From positions 186,001 through 250,000 of the forward strand of contig NZ_JACSGR010000002.1 in the NCBI RefSeq assembly GCF_016025525.2: a stretch of 64,000 nt of DNA, given 5' to 3'. The position numbers were made by a program, and so were the translations under genes. This document shows positions 50,096-58,494 of the stretch, one piece after another. The notes beneath the pieces were generated by a model. The model did not search any database. It saw only the letters and a program-made list of their open reading frames with translations, and was not told where the DNA came from. The stretch is from Eikenella glucosivorans. GTDB taxonomy: Bacteria; Pseudomonadota; Gammaproteobacteria; Burkholderiales; Neisseriaceae. Numbering within the stretch: position 1 is the first letter of the stretch; each line of letters starts with the position of its first letter.

Positions 50096-50878
50096 ATGGC
50101 ACGTCATCCCTACCGCCGGCTGCGTTCGGCCCGCACGGCCATGCCCGAAGTGGGCATTTCCGAAATCGGCAACATCCGATCGCTGCATTTGGGCAGCGAA
50201 ACGGTGCAAAGCTCGATGAATGTGGACGATCCAGCCGAGCTGGTGCTCTCCTACAGCCGCGCCATGATGGCCTGGCTGCTGTTTGCCGAAAACGTGCGGC
50301 ACATCACGCAGATCGGTTTGGGCGGCGGCTCGTTTGTGCGCTGGATCGATGCCTATTTGCCCGACGTGGCGCAGACGGCGGTGGAAATCAACCCGCAGGT
50401 GATCAGCGTGGCGCGCGGGCTGTTCGAGCTGCCGTTTGAAGGCGAAAAGTTTGAAATCATCGAGGCCGACGGCGCGGAATACATCAAAACCCTGCGCGGT
50501 GGCACGGATATCCTACTGGTGGACGGCTTCGACGGCGAGCAGATTATCGACGCGCTGGTGGGCGAGCCTTTCTTTGCCGACTGCCGCACCGCCTTGAGCG
50601 AAAACGGCATTTTTGTAACCAACTGGTGGAGCGGCGACAAGCGTTATCCGCTCTTCCTGCAACGGCTCTCTCAGGTGTTCGAACAGCGTGTGCTGTGCGT
50701 GCCGGCGGAAACGCACGGCAACGTGGCGGTGCTGGCCTTTCAAAGCTGGAAGCCGCAGCCCTTGGCCGGATTGCAGAAAAAAGCGGCCGGGCTCGACAAG
50801 CAGTTCCGGCTGGGCTTTAAAACCATGCTGCATCAGGCCAAACTGCCGCCGGGCAGCGAATGGAAATGGCTGCGCTGA
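50096..50878 (+). CDS. Spermidine-synthase-like (polyamine aminopropyltransferase fold) protein
   Basis: The 260 residues start MARHPYRRLRSARTAMPEVG; AAAGG precedes the ATG by 9 bases. The Rossmann core has HITQIGLGGGSFVRWIDAYL, the acidic VEINPQVISVARGLFELP, and ILLVDGFDGEQIIDALVGEP, where spermidine synthases carry the catalytic Asp. The N-terminal beta-sheet domain is reduced. Aminopropyl transfer is therefore likely but not certain; related methyltransferase-fold proteins occur in Neisseria. Confidence 0.75.
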   Translation: MARHPYRRLRSARTAMPEVGISEIGNIRSLHLGSETVQSSMNVDDPAELVLSYSRAMMAWLLFAENVRHITQIGLGGGSFVRWIDAYLPDVAQTAVEINPQVISVARGLFELPFEGEKFEIIEADGAEYIKTLRGGTDILLVDGFDGEQIIDALVGEPFFADCRTALSENGIFVTNWWSGDKRYPLFLQRLSQVFEQRVLCVPAETHGNVAVLAFQSWKPQPLAGLQKKAAGLDKQFRLGFKTMLHQAKLPPGSEWKWLR

Positions 50879-51008
50879 GGCGGGATGGCGGGCAAAAGGC
50901 TACCTGAAAATGGCGCGTGTTGAGCGGGGTTGCTGCACCGAGGAATTTTCAGGTAGCCTTTGTTTTGCCGTGTGGTGCTTGCCGGCAGGAGGTTTAAATT
51001 TAATCCGC

Positions 51009-51088
51009 CTTAGCTTCGCAGAAACTCAGCCTTGAATGCGCCGAGGCATCGTTGTAACTGCGTTGAGGCTGATGCTTTCAGGTAGCCT
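51009..51088. repeat. Composite repeat copy, minus orientation
   Basis: TTAGCTTCGCAGAAACTCAG, then GCATCGTTGTAACTGCGTTG, AGGCTGATGC and a terminal DUS. It is the inverted form of the copies at 57418-57503 and 63083-63165. It fills the gap after the spermidine-synthase-like gene, which also has an inverted DUS pair at about 50899-50960. Confidence 0.6.
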
Positions 51089-51121
51089 TTGTTTTGGTGG
51101 GGAAGTGGATGGCTACTGTGC

Positions 51122-51574
51122 CTAGTCCGTATTGCCGGCTTGTTTTGCCCAATAGGCTGCGGCGGCTTGGCCTTCCTCGGTGTCCCGGTTGGGGGCGGAG
51201 AATGTGTAGTATTGCCACAGGCGGTGGGCGGCGGCGCGGTCGCCGTGTTCGGCCAGGCTTTGCACGCGGGCGAGCTGCTGCGGTTGGAGGTGGTACATAC
51301 TGCCGGTGGATATGGGGGTTTCGGGGTCGTAGCGTTCTTCGTCGAGCACGGCTTGCAGGCGCGGGGGCAGGGCAACGCCGCGTTGTTTCAGCTCGTATGC
51401 CCAGGCGGCGGCGTCGAAATAGCGGTAGGCGGCGAGGTGCTCTTCGGCGGCGGCGAGGATTTCTTCGTTGGTTTGTGGGGGCATTGGGCTGGAGGTGGCG
51501 GTGGGCATGGCGGTGTCTTTCTGACAGGCGGTGAGGAGGAAGAGGGCGGCGAGGAGGGGAAGCAGGCGTTTCAT
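51122..51574 (-). CDS. Putative lipoprotein, 150 residues
   Basis: A short signal peptide ends in a lipobox (MKRLLPLLAALFLLTACQKD, Cys17 as acylated residue). A Pro/Ser/Thr linker follows, then a helical, Ala-rich body (EEILAAAEEHLAAYRYFDAA, QQLARVQSLAEHGDRAAAHR). The body could hold Sel1- or TPR-like helices, but I cannot name a family. It should be anchored in the inner or outer membrane; Gln-Lys after Cys does not retain it in the inner membrane by the E. coli rule. AAAGG-type ribosome site precedes the start. Confidence 0.75.
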   Translation of the reverse strand: MKRLLPLLAALFLLTACQKDTAMPTATSSPMPPQTNEEILAAAEEHLAAYRYFDAAAWAYELKQRGVALPPRLQAVLDEERYDPETPISTGSMYHLQPQQLARVQSLAEHGDRAAAHRLWQYYTFSAPNRDTEEGQAAAAYWAKQAGNTD

Positions 51575-51651
51575 GTTTTTCCTTTTTTGGTGCGCTTGGG
51601 TTGGGATGAAGGCTACCTGTAAAACCGGGGCGGTAAGGTTTCAGGTAGCCT

Positions 51652-53472
51652 TTAGCCGCGGCGGTCGGCGGCACCGAAGTGCCAGGCGCCGACGTCGAGG
51701 CGGACGCAGAGGTAGCGCCACAGCAGGGGCTGACTCACGGCGAGGGTGGCGGAGAGGGGGCGCAGCAGGGCGGTTTTGGCGGGTTCGGTGAGCAGCAGGG
51801 CGGCTTTGACGGCGGTTTGCAGCTGTTTGGGGGGAAGGGTGGTGGCGTGGATGAGGGCGTCGGCGGCAGGATGATGGGCGAGCCGGCCGGGCTGGGGGGT
51901 AGGGGCGAGGTAGGCTTTGAGCAGCAGCCAGAGCTGGGTTTGTTCGCGGCTGGTGCTCTGTTGGCTGAAGTGGAGGCGGACTTGGTCGAGCAGGGCTTGT
52001 TGGGCGGCGTCTTCCTGCATCACGAAGGCGGGCAGGAGGTGTTCGAGCAGCTCGGTGCTGGGCAGCAGGGGGTGTTGGCGGAGGCGGGCGAGTTGCTGCC
52101 AAACGAAGGGGGTGAGGGGGGTGTTCTTGCGGCGCAGAAATCCGTTTCGTTGCGTTTGAACTTCGTTGAAGCCTGTATTTTCAGGTAGCCCTTGGATTTG
52201 GAACAGACAGAGCAGGGCGGCGGAGGCGTGTTCGCCGTCGAGGGCGGCGGCCTGCCAGTCGGCGTGGAGTGGGAGGTGCGGGGTGGTGGGGCGGTAGCGG
52301 CGGATGCGTGCCTGCATGGTGGCTTGGCGGTGGCGGTAGCTGGCTTCGCTCTGGTCGGTAACCGGGGCGGCTTCGTCGCCGGGGGCAAAGCGGAAGTGGC
52401 CGTCGGGAAAAAAGACGGGGCTGTCGGCGCCTTCGAGTTTGGGGGCGAGGCGGCGGGCGGCGGAGGCGTCGAGCCGGCGGATGCGTTCGATGATCGGGGG
52501 GTGGGTGGCGGCGAGGCTGCCGGCGCTGATGCGGCCGAACATCATGTGGGCGTATTCGGGGGCGTGGGCGGCGTGCAGGCGGCAGCTGCCGCTGCGGGCG
52601 ATTTTGCACAGGGCTTCGATGAGCGGGGCGGTTTGGCGGGTAAACTGCACGGCTGCGGCATCGGCGAGGAATTCGCGTTCGCGGCACACGGCGGCCTGCA
52701 GCCAGCCGGCAAACAGGCTGCCGATGGAGCCGAGCACAATCAGCAGGCCGCCGAAGGCTTGCAGCGGCAGGGTTTGCATGATGATTTCGATGCCGTTGTC
52801 GAAGGGGTGGTTGTCCACATTTTTATTGCGGCGGTATTCCAGATAGTGTTCGTCGTCGCGGCCTTCGAGGAAATAGCGGCCGCTGCTGGCGATGCCTTGC
52901 AGGCCGTGCAGCCAGGCGGAGAGGCGGAGGTTGAGGCGTATGTCGCCGTGGCGGATGTGGCTGAATTCGTGGGCGATCACGGCTTGCAGCTCATCGCGGG
53001 TGAGGCGGTGTATCGCGCCTTGGGTAACGCCGATCACGGCGCGGCGCGGGCTGAGGCCGGCGGCGAAGGCGTTGATGCTGCCGTCGCGGCGCAGCAGGTA
53101 GACGGGCGGCACGGGCAGGCCGGCGGCCAGCGCGGTTTCGGCCACCACGTTGAGCAGGCGGCGTTCGGCGAAGGTGCCGTCCTGCAGCTGCAGCCGCTCG
53201 CCGCCGAGCCGTTTGGCCACGGCCTCGCCGCCGCGCCGCAGTTCGCGCAGACGGTGCAGGCTGAGGGCGACGGTGAGCAGGCACACGAGGACGGCGGGCG
53301 GCAGGTAGTACCACCAGAGGCTGTGCCGCGGGCTGCCGAAGCCAAACATGAGCGGCAGGCTGCCGAGCACGGCGGCGGTGAGGATGACGGTGCCGGCCAG
53401 CGCGAGCGCATACAGCACCACCAGCCGGGCGCTGCGGCGGCGTGCTTGCTGTTGGCGGCGGAAGAAGCGCAT
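51652..53472 (-). CDS. M48-family metalloprotease with large C-terminal region
   Basis: Membrane zinc protease. The start is set at MRFFRRQQQARRRSARLVVL, giving 606 residues. Two membrane segments lie at about 17-38 and 53-73. The zinc motif HEFSH is at 168-172 (VIAHEFSHIRHGD) and the third ligand is in REREFLADAAAVQFTR. Another hydrophobic pair follows at about 235-265. M48 proteins such as HtpX are about 290 residues, so the last 250 residues are extra. Near residue 430 the sequence GLPENTGFNEVQTQRNGF is the translation of a DUS plus composite repeat. The upstream gap 53473-53781 has degenerate DUS and no gene. Confidence 0.85.
   Translation of the reverse strand: MRFFRRQQQARRRSARLVVLYALALAGTVILTAAVLGSLPLMFGFGSPRHSLWWYYLPPAVLVCLLTVALSLHRLRELRRGGEAVAKRLGGERLQLQDGTFAERRLLNVVAETALAAGLPVPPVYLLRRDGSINAFAAGLSPRRAVIGVTQGAIHRLTRDELQAVIAHEFSHIRHGDIRLNLRLSAWLHGLQGIASSGRYFLEGRDDEHYLEYRRNKNVDNHPFDNGIEIIMQTLPLQAFGGLLIVLGSIGSLFAGWLQAAVCREREFLADAAAVQFTRQTAPLIEALCKIARSGSCRLHAAHAPEYAHMMFGRISAGSLAATHPPIIERIRRLDASAARRLAPKLEGADSPVFFPDGHFRFAPGDEAAPVTDQSEASYRHRQATMQARIRRYRPTTPHLPLHADWQAAALDGEHASAALLCLFQIQGLPENTGFNEVQTQRNGFLRRKNTPLTPFVWQQLARLRQHPLLPSTELLEHLLPAFVMQEDAAQQALLDQVRLHFSQQSTSREQTQLWLLLKAYLAPTPQPGRLAHHPAADALIHATTLPPKQLQTAVKAALLLTEPAKTALLRPLSATLAVSQPLLWRYLCVRLDVGAWHFGAADRRG
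52127..52198 (-). repeat. Composite repeat inside the M48 protease coding sequence
   Basis: On the minus strand GGGCTACCTGAAAATACAGG is followed by CTTCAACGAAGTTCAAACGC and ACGGATTTCTGCGCCGCAAG. This matches the intergenic copy at 48395-48477 module by module. The frame stays open across it, so the repeat contributes about 22 residues to the protein. Confidence 0.7.
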
Positions 53473-53781
53473 GGGGGAATCCGTGTGCGGGAGGGATGGG
53501 CTGAATATAGCCAATCCGGCGGGGTTTGGCAAAGGGTTGGGGCTACCTGAAAATGGTTTGGCGGCAGGGGAAAGTTTTCATGTAGCCTGTTGTTTGGTAA
53601 AGGAGGCTACCTGAAAACTAGGGAGGGAAACAAAGCAAACCTTTCGTAAAAGAAAGGGGCAAGCAGGGTTTTAGGTACCCTTTGGTAGGCATTAGAGGCT
53701 ACCTGAAAAATTCCATCGAAGGCAAGCCAACCCCGCGCCGGCGCAATCTCGGGTAAGATAGCGCTTTTTTCGGAGACAGCT

Positions 53782-54435
53782 ATGCCGCAGAAAGTAATCG
53801 CAATCGACGGGCCGAGCGCATCGGGCAAAGGCACGGTGGCGCAGCGCGTGGCCGAGGCGCTGGGTTGGGCCTATCTCGATTCCGGCGCGCTCTATCGCAT
53901 CACCGCACTATATGCCCGCCGCCAAGGCGCGGATTGGGGCGACGAAGCGGCAGTGGCCGCGCTGGCGCAGGCTTTGCCGGCCGAGTTTGCCGGCGGCGCC
54001 GTATTGCTGGACGGGGAAGACGTGTCCGCCGCCATCCGCAGCGAGGAAATCGGCATGGGTGCCTCGCGGGTGGCGGCGCTGCCGGCGGTGCGCGCGGCTT
54101 TGCTGCAACGGCAGCGCGCGTTTCTAACCGAACAAGGCCTGGTGGCCGACGGGCGCGACATGGGCTCGGTGGTGTTCCCCGACGCCGTGCTCAAAGTGTT
54201 CCTCACCGCCAGCGCCCAAGTGCGCGCCGAACGCCGCGCCCGGCAAATCGGCGAGCCGCTTTCAGGCGGGCGTTTTGAGTGCATCCTAGCCGCCATCGAA
54301 GCGCGCGACGAAGCCGACCGCAAGCGCGCCGTTGCGCCGCTGCAAAGGCTGCCCGAGGCCCGCCTGCTCGACACTTCTGCACTCACCATCGAAGAATCGG
54401 TAAAAAAAGTGCTTGATTGGTATCGGGAAAAATAA
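53782..54435 (+). CDS. cmk: Cytidylate kinase
   Basis: Phosphorylates CMP and dCMP. The 217 residues begin MPQKVIAIDGPSASGKGTVA, with the P-loop GPSASGKGT. YLDSGALYRITALYA binds the nucleotide, GLVADGRDMGSVVFPDA holds the conserved RDMG motif, and FLTASAQVRAERRARQ forms the lid. It precedes rpsA, the usual order in proteobacteria. A TAAGAT box about 25 bases upstream may be its -10. Confidence 0.93.
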   Translation: MPQKVIAIDGPSASGKGTVAQRVAEALGWAYLDSGALYRITALYARRQGADWGDEAAVAALAQALPAEFAGGAVLLDGEDVSAAIRSEEIGMGASRVAALPAVRAALLQRQRAFLTEQGLVADGRDMGSVVFPDAVLKVFLTASAQVRAERRARQIGEPLSGGRFECILAAIEARDEADRKRAVAPLQRLPEARLLDTSALTIEESVKKVLDWYREK

Positions 54436-54442
54436 ACTTGCT

Positions 54443-54448
54443 GTATAA
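54443..54448 (+). promoter_or_regulatory. -10 element of the rpsA promoter
   Basis: A perfect TATAAT directly after the cmk stop codon, about 190 bases before rpsA. No good -35 is seen at standard spacing. It would give rpsA a leader of about 180 bases containing the hairpin at 54552-54580. Confidence 0.5.
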
Positions 54449-54551
54449 TGCCGCGTTTTCAGCGCATCCGCCCTGTTTTGAGGCGCGTGTGCTGCATAAT
54501 CGGTTGATTGATTGCTTTTCCGTTAAAGACAAGCAAACAGATTAAACCCCT

Positions 54552-54580
54552 GCCTGCCGCGCCAAGGGCGGCAGGCTTTT
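54552..54580 (+). promoter_or_regulatory. GC-rich hairpin in the rpsA leader
   Basis: GCCTGCCGC pairs with GCGGCAGGC and is followed by TTTT. It lies 54 bases before the rpsA start. It could terminate read-through from cmk, or act in the self-regulation of S1, which in E. coli works through leader hairpins. Confidence 0.5.
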
Positions 54581-54633
54581 AGCAACCTCAACCCTCCGCA
54601 CTCCTTGGCCGTGCGTGGAAAAGACAAAACCTT

Positions 54634-56310
54634 ATGGAAAATTTTGCCCAGTTACTGGAAGAATACTCAGCCGTACAAGAAATGAACCAGGGCGAGGTGA
54701 TCACCGCCGAAGTGGTGGCGATTACCGACAAACACGTGATCGTGAACGCCGGCCTGAAATCCGAATCCCTGATTGATCTGGACGAATTCAAAAACGCCCA
54801 GGGCGAGCTGGAAGTGAAAGTAGGCGATTTCGTTACCGTAACCATCGAATCGGTGGAAAACGGCTTCGGCGAAACCAAGCTCTCGCGCGAAAAAGCCAAA
54901 CGCGCCGCCGATTGGCTGGCTTTGGAAGAAGCCATGGAAAGCGGCGAGATCCTCTCCGGCGTGATCAACGGCAAGGTCAAAGGCGGCCTCACCGTGATGA
55001 TCAACAGCATCCGCGCCTTCCTGCCCGGCTCGCTGGTGGACGTGCGCCCGGTGAAAGACACCTCTCACTTTGAAGGCAAAGAAGTGGAATTCAAAGTGAT
55101 CAAACTGGACAGAAAACGCAACAACGTGGTGGTGTCCCGCCGCGCCGTGCTGGAAGAAACCCTGGGCGAAGAGCGCCAGGCCCTGCTGGAAAGCCTGCAG
55201 GAAGGCACCGTGGTAAAAGGCATCGTGAAGAACATCACCGACTACGGCGCATTCGTGGACTTGGGCGGCATCGACGGCTTGCTGCACATCACCGATTTGG
55301 CTTGGCGCCGCGTGAAACACCCGAGCGAAGTGCTGGAAGTGGGCCAGGAAGTGGAAGCCAAAGTGCTTAAGTTCGACCAAGACCGCAGCCGCGTGTCTCT
55401 GGGTATGAAACAGCTGGGCGAAGACCCCTGGAGCGGCCTTGCCCGCCGTTACCCTGCCCGCACTCGCCTGTTCGGCAAGGTAACCAACCTCACCGACTAC
55501 GGCGCATTCGTTGAAATCGAGCAGGGCATCGAAGGCTTGGTACACGTTTCCGAAATGGACTGGACCAACAAAAACGTACACCCGAGCAAGGTTGTGCAGC
55601 TGGGCGACGAAGTGGAAGTGATGATTCTGGATATCGACGAAGACCGCCGCCGCATCAGCCTGGGCATGAAACAATGCCAGGCCAACCCGTGGGAAGAATT
55701 TGCTGCCAACTTCAACAAAGGCGACAAACTCACCGGCGCCGTGAAATCCATCACCGACTTCGGCATTTTCGTGGGTCTGCCCGGCAATATCGACGGCCTG
55801 GTGCACCTCTCCGACCTCTCTTGGAGCGAAAGCGGCGAAGAAGCCGTGCGCAAATACAAAAAAGGCGAAGATGTGGAAGCCGTTGTATTGTCTATCGATG
55901 TGGAGAAAGAGCGCATCAGCCTGGGCATCAAGCAGCTTGAAGGCGACCCCTTCGGCACCTACATCAGCATCAACGACAAAGGCGCCTTGGTGAAAGGCAC
56001 CGTGAAATCCGTTGAAGCCAAGGGCGCCGAAGTGCAGCTGGCCGATGAAGTGGTGGGCTACCTGCCCGCTTCCGAGTTCGACAGCGAGCGCGTGGAAGAC
56101 CTGACCACCAAGCTGAAAGAAGGCGACGAAGTGGAAGCCGTGATCGTTACGGTAGACCGCAAAAACCGCAACATCAAGCTTTCCGTGAAAGCCCGCACCG
56201 CCAAAGAAAACCGCGAAGCGCTCAACACCGTGAACGCTGCGGCCAGCCATGCCGGCACCACTAGCCTGGGCGACCTCCTGAAGGCCAAGCTGGGCGGCGA
56301 CAACGAATAA
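54634..56310 (+). CDS. rpsA: 30S ribosomal protein S1
   Basis: Binds mRNA leaders and brings them to the ribosome. The 558 residues contain six S1 domains, with repeated patterns such as [40 protein letters not shown] and [20 protein letters not shown]. The length matches full six-domain S1 of proteobacteria. No classical ribosome site precedes it, as is common for rpsA. It is followed by ihfB at 11 bp. Confidence 0.96.
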   Translation: MENFAQLLEEYSAVQEMNQGEVITAEVVAITDKHVIVNAGLKSESLIDLDEFKNAQGELEVKVGDFVTVTIESVENGFGETKLSREKAKRAADWLALEEAMESGEILSGVINGKVKGGLTVMINSIRAFLPGSLVDVRPVKDTSHFEGKEVEFKVIKLDRKRNNVVVSRRAVLEETLGEERQALLESLQEGTVVKGIVKNITDYGAFVDLGGIDGLLHITDLAWRRVKHPSEVLEVGQEVEAKVLKFDQDRSRVSLGMKQLGEDPWSGLARRYPARTRLFGKVTNLTDYGAFVEIEQGIEGLVHVSEMDWTNKNVHPSKVVQLGDEVEVMILDIDEDRRRISLGMKQCQANPWEEFAANFNKGDKLTGAVKSITDFGIFVGLPGNIDGLVHLSDLSWSESGEEAVRKYKKGEDVEAVVLSIDVEKERISLGIKQLEGDPFGTYISINDKGALVKGTVKSVEAKGAEVQLADEVVGYLPASEFDSERVEDLTTKLKEGDEVEAVIVTVDRKNRNIKLSVKARTAKENREALNTVNAAASHAGTTSLGDLLKAKLGGDNE

Positions 56311-56321
56311 GGATGCTGTAA

Positions 56322-56624
56322 ATGACCAAATCAGAGTTGATGGCCCATATGGCCGAAAAATACCTGGCTCAGGGGCATGCCCGCCTGGCAGTGAAAGACG
56401 TGGAGCAGAGCGTGAAAGTTTTGGTGGATGCCATGACCCGCGCCCTGGCCCGCGGCCAGCGTATCGAGATTCGCGGGTTTGGCAGTTTCGACCTGAACCA
56501 CCGCCCGGCCCGCGTGGGCCGCAATCCGAAAACCGGCGAAAAAGTGAACGTGCCCGAGAAATACGTGCCGCACTTCAAAGCCGGCAAGGAGCTGCGCGAA
56601 CGCGTGGACCAGGCCGCCAAGTAA
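56322..56624 (+). CDS. ihfB: Integration host factor subunit beta
   Basis: DNA-bending protein working as a heterodimer with IhfA. The 100 residues have the HU/IHF fold. The beta-arm is [20 protein letters not shown] with the minor-groove-inserting Pro region [19 protein letters not shown]. It follows rpsA, as in other proteobacteria, but here lapA and lapB do not follow; they are at 22.3-23.9 kb. Confidence 0.94.
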   Translation: MTKSELMAHMAEKYLAQGHARLAVKDVEQSVKVLVDAMTRALARGQRIEIRGFGSFDLNHRPARVGRNPKTGEKVNVPEKYVPHFKAGKELRERVDQAAK

Positions 56625-56642
56625 GACTGGCTTGAGCTGAAG

Positions 56643-56676
56643 AAAAGGCTACCTGAAAATTTCAGGTAGCCTTTTT
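56643..56676 (+). terminator. DUS-pair terminator after ihfB
   Basis: AAAAGGCTACCTGAAAATTTCAGGTAGCCTTTTT forms a near-perfect hairpin ending in a T-run, about 19 bases after the ihfB stop. Confidence 0.8.
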
Positions 56677-56698
56677 GTTGCTTGGTGGATAGGGAGTT

Positions 56699-56780
56699 GG
56701 CTACCTGAAAAATTCAGCTGCACAAGAAACTTGCTTTGCTTGTTTTAACTGCGCTGAAGATTACGCTTTTAGGTAGCCTT
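56699..56780. repeat. Composite repeat copy after ihfB
   Basis: A DUS, then CAGCTGCACAAGAAACTTGC, TGTTTTAACTGCGCTGAAGA and a terminal variant DUS (TTTTAGGTAGCCT). It belongs to the composite family in reversed order and separates the ihfB terminator from the nitroreductase end. Confidence 0.5.
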
Positions 56781-56801
56781 TCTTTGATCTATAGGCAGCT
56801 A

Positions 56802-57353
56802 TTACCAATAGCTCACAAACTCCGCCAAATCGGTATTTTTGCCGCCGGCGGCTTCTTTCTGCGCGGTGCCGATCATCAGCAGGCCGATGATTTTGTCGTG
56901 CTTTTCGCAGGCGAAGGCTTCGCGCAGGGCGGTGCAGTTGACCCACAGGCCGGTGAGCCACACGTTGTCGAAGCCTTGCGCCTTGGCGGCCAGCTGGATG
57001 GCGTAGGCGGCGCAGCCGGCGCTGAGCACTTGTTCCCATTCGGGTTTGGGCTTGAGGCAGTTCAGGTCGGGCTTGGCCACCACGCCGATCATCATCGGCG
57101 CCATCTGCCCCACGGCTTCGGCCTTGCGCGCCGCTTCGCCGCCAATTTCGGCCGCGCATTGGCCGAGCACGTGGCGGAAGGTTTGCCAGCCGGCCTCGCT
57201 CTGCACCACGATGAAGTGCCACGGCGTATGGTTGCCGTGATCGGGCACCTGCGTGGCGGCTTGCAGGATGGTTTCCAGCTGGGCGGCATCGGGCCCGGGC
57301 GCGGTGAGGAGGCGCACGGAGCGGCGGGTGGTGAGCAAATCTAGGGTGTTCAT
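56802..57353 (-). CDS. Nitroreductase-family protein (YdjA-like)
   Basis: FMN-dependent oxidoreductase of 183 residues. It begins MNTLDLLTTRRSVRLLTAPG, the FMN-binding RRS motif. PDHGNHTPWHFIVVQ is the YdjA-type PxHxxxxPWxF motif, and GFDNVWLTGLW and KIIGLLMIGTA form the C-terminal FMN site. YdjA/TdsD-like members are small, as here. Substrate unknown. It is monocistronic with a DUS-rich gap on each side. Confidence 0.85.
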   Translation of the reverse strand: MNTLDLLTTRRSVRLLTAPGPDAAQLETILQAATQVPDHGNHTPWHFIVVQSEAGWQTFRHVLGQCAAEIGGEAARKAEAVGQMAPMMIGVVAKPDLNCLKPKPEWEQVLSAGCAAYAIQLAAKAQGFDNVWLTGLWVNCTALREAFACEKHDKIIGLLMIGTAQKEAAGGKNTDLAEFVSYW

Positions 57354-57417
57354 ATGGTTGATTCCTTGTGTGCGTTGAAAACAGAAACGCCGTGCTTATA
57401 CCACACGCCCTGCGTTC

Positions 57418-57503
57418 AGGCTACCTGAAAGCGTCAGCTTCAACGAAGTTAAAACGATGTCTTGGCGTATAGCCAAGGCTGAGGTTCTGCAAAGCTAAAA
57501 ATT
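57418..57503. repeat. DUS-bordered composite repeat copy
   Basis: AGGCTACCTGAAAGCGTCAG, CTTCAACGAAGTTAAAACGA, TGTCTTGGCG, CCAAGGCTGAGGTTCTGCAA and AGCTAAAAATTG. Almost the same sequence occurs at 63083-63165, which shows that this is a true dispersed repeat and not chance similarity. Confidence 0.7.
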
Positions 57504-57569
57504 GCCGGCCTCGCCCTGCAGCGTTTGGCGATATAATGCGCACATTTTCCATCCACCCGAAAGCCCGCC

Positions 57570-58019
57570 ATGAGCGCCAACTACCTCTTCACCCTGCCCG
57601 ACCAAAACGGCAACGAATTCGCTGCCGCCGGCCACCTGCCGCTGGTGCTGTATTTCTACCCCAAAGACAGCACGCCCGGCTGCACCACCGAAGCGCAGGA
57701 ATTCAGCGCGCTCTTGCCCGAATTTCAGGCGCTCGGTTTCCAGGTGGCCGGCGTATCGCGCGACAGCGTGGCCAGCCACCAGAAATTCGTGTGCAAATAC
57801 GCGCTGGAAGTGCCGCTCCTTTCAGACAAAGACGAAACCGTGTGCCGCCTGTTTGACGTGATAAAAGAGAAAAACATGTATGGCAAAAAAGTGTTCGGTA
57901 TCGAGCGCAGCACCTTTGTGCTGGACGCACAAGGCAATATCACGCGCGAATGGCGCAAAGTGAAAGCCGCCGGCCACGCCCAAGCCGTGCTCGACGCACT
58001 GCGGGAACAGGCGGAATAG
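57570..58019 (+). CDS. bcp: Peroxiredoxin (Bcp/PrxQ type)
   Basis: Thiol peroxidase that reduces hydroperoxides. The 149 residues have LYFYPKDSTPGCTTEAQEFS with the peroxidatic Cys in PGCTTEA and a possible resolving Cys five residues later replaced by Phe/Ser positions. VCKYALEVPLLSDKDETVCR and GIERSTFVLDAQGNITREWR are typical of the family. A TATAAT at 57532-57537 lies about 32 bases before the start. It is followed closely by the second ogt gene. Confidence 0.87.
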   Translation: MSANYLFTLPDQNGNEFAAAGHLPLVLYFYPKDSTPGCTTEAQEFSALLPEFQALGFQVAGVSRDSVASHQKFVCKYALEVPLLSDKDETVCRLFDVIKEKNMYGKKVFGIERSTFVLDAQGNITREWRKVKAAGHAQAVLDALREQAE

Positions 58020-58029
58020 GGGTGCGGAG

Positions 58030-58494
58030 ATGCAATACCGATACGAAGCCCCGTTCGGCACGCTGATCTGCCGTTTCGAGGGCGCCAAGCTCACCGAAAT
58101 CCTGCTCGGCGACGAGCGCATCGACTTCCTGCCCCTGCTGCCGGAAAACAGTGCGCTCGCCCGCGGGCTGGACGGCTATTTTTCAGGTAGCCTCCACGCT
58201 TTGCCCAAAGTGGCCGAAATTCCGCCCGGCACACCGTTTCAGCGCCAAGTGTGGGCGCAGATTGCCGGCATCCCGCCCGGGCAAACCCTCAGCTACCAAC
58301 AAATTGCCGAACGCATCGGCAGCCACCCGCGCCCGGTGGGCGGCGCCTGCGGCAAAAACCCGCTGCCGCTCCTGATACCCTGCCACCGCGTGCTTTCCGC
58401 AAGCGGGCTGGGAGGCTTCAGCATGGGCGGCGACAGCGAGCGCGGCCTGGCGGTGAAACGCTGGCTGCTCAAGCACGAAGGCATCACATGGTGA
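58030..58494 (+). CDS. Methylated-DNA-[protein]-cysteine S-methyltransferase (second copy)
   Basis: Alkylguanine-repair protein of 154 residues, shorter than the first copy at 39800-40342. GTPFQRQVWAQIAGIPPGQT and LSYQQIAERIGSHPRPVGGA form the DNA-binding part, GKNPLPLLIPCHRVLSASGL holds the Asn hinge and active Cys. An inverted DUS encodes FSGSL in the N-terminal region. It overlaps xerD by seven bases, so the two are coupled. It probably arose independently of the first copy. Confidence 0.88.
   Translation: MQYRYEAPFGTLICRFEGAKLTEILLGDERIDFLPLLPENSALARGLDGYFSGSLHALPKVAEIPPGTPFQRQVWAQIAGIPPGQTLSYQQIAERIGSHPRPVGGACGKNPLPLLIPCHRVLSASGLGGFSMGGDSERGLAVKRWLLKHEGITW

Noticed and set aside
54667..56250. 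527-codon antisense frame over rpsA
   Set aside because: Shadow of a highly expressed GC-rich gene; repeats in it mirror the S1 domains.
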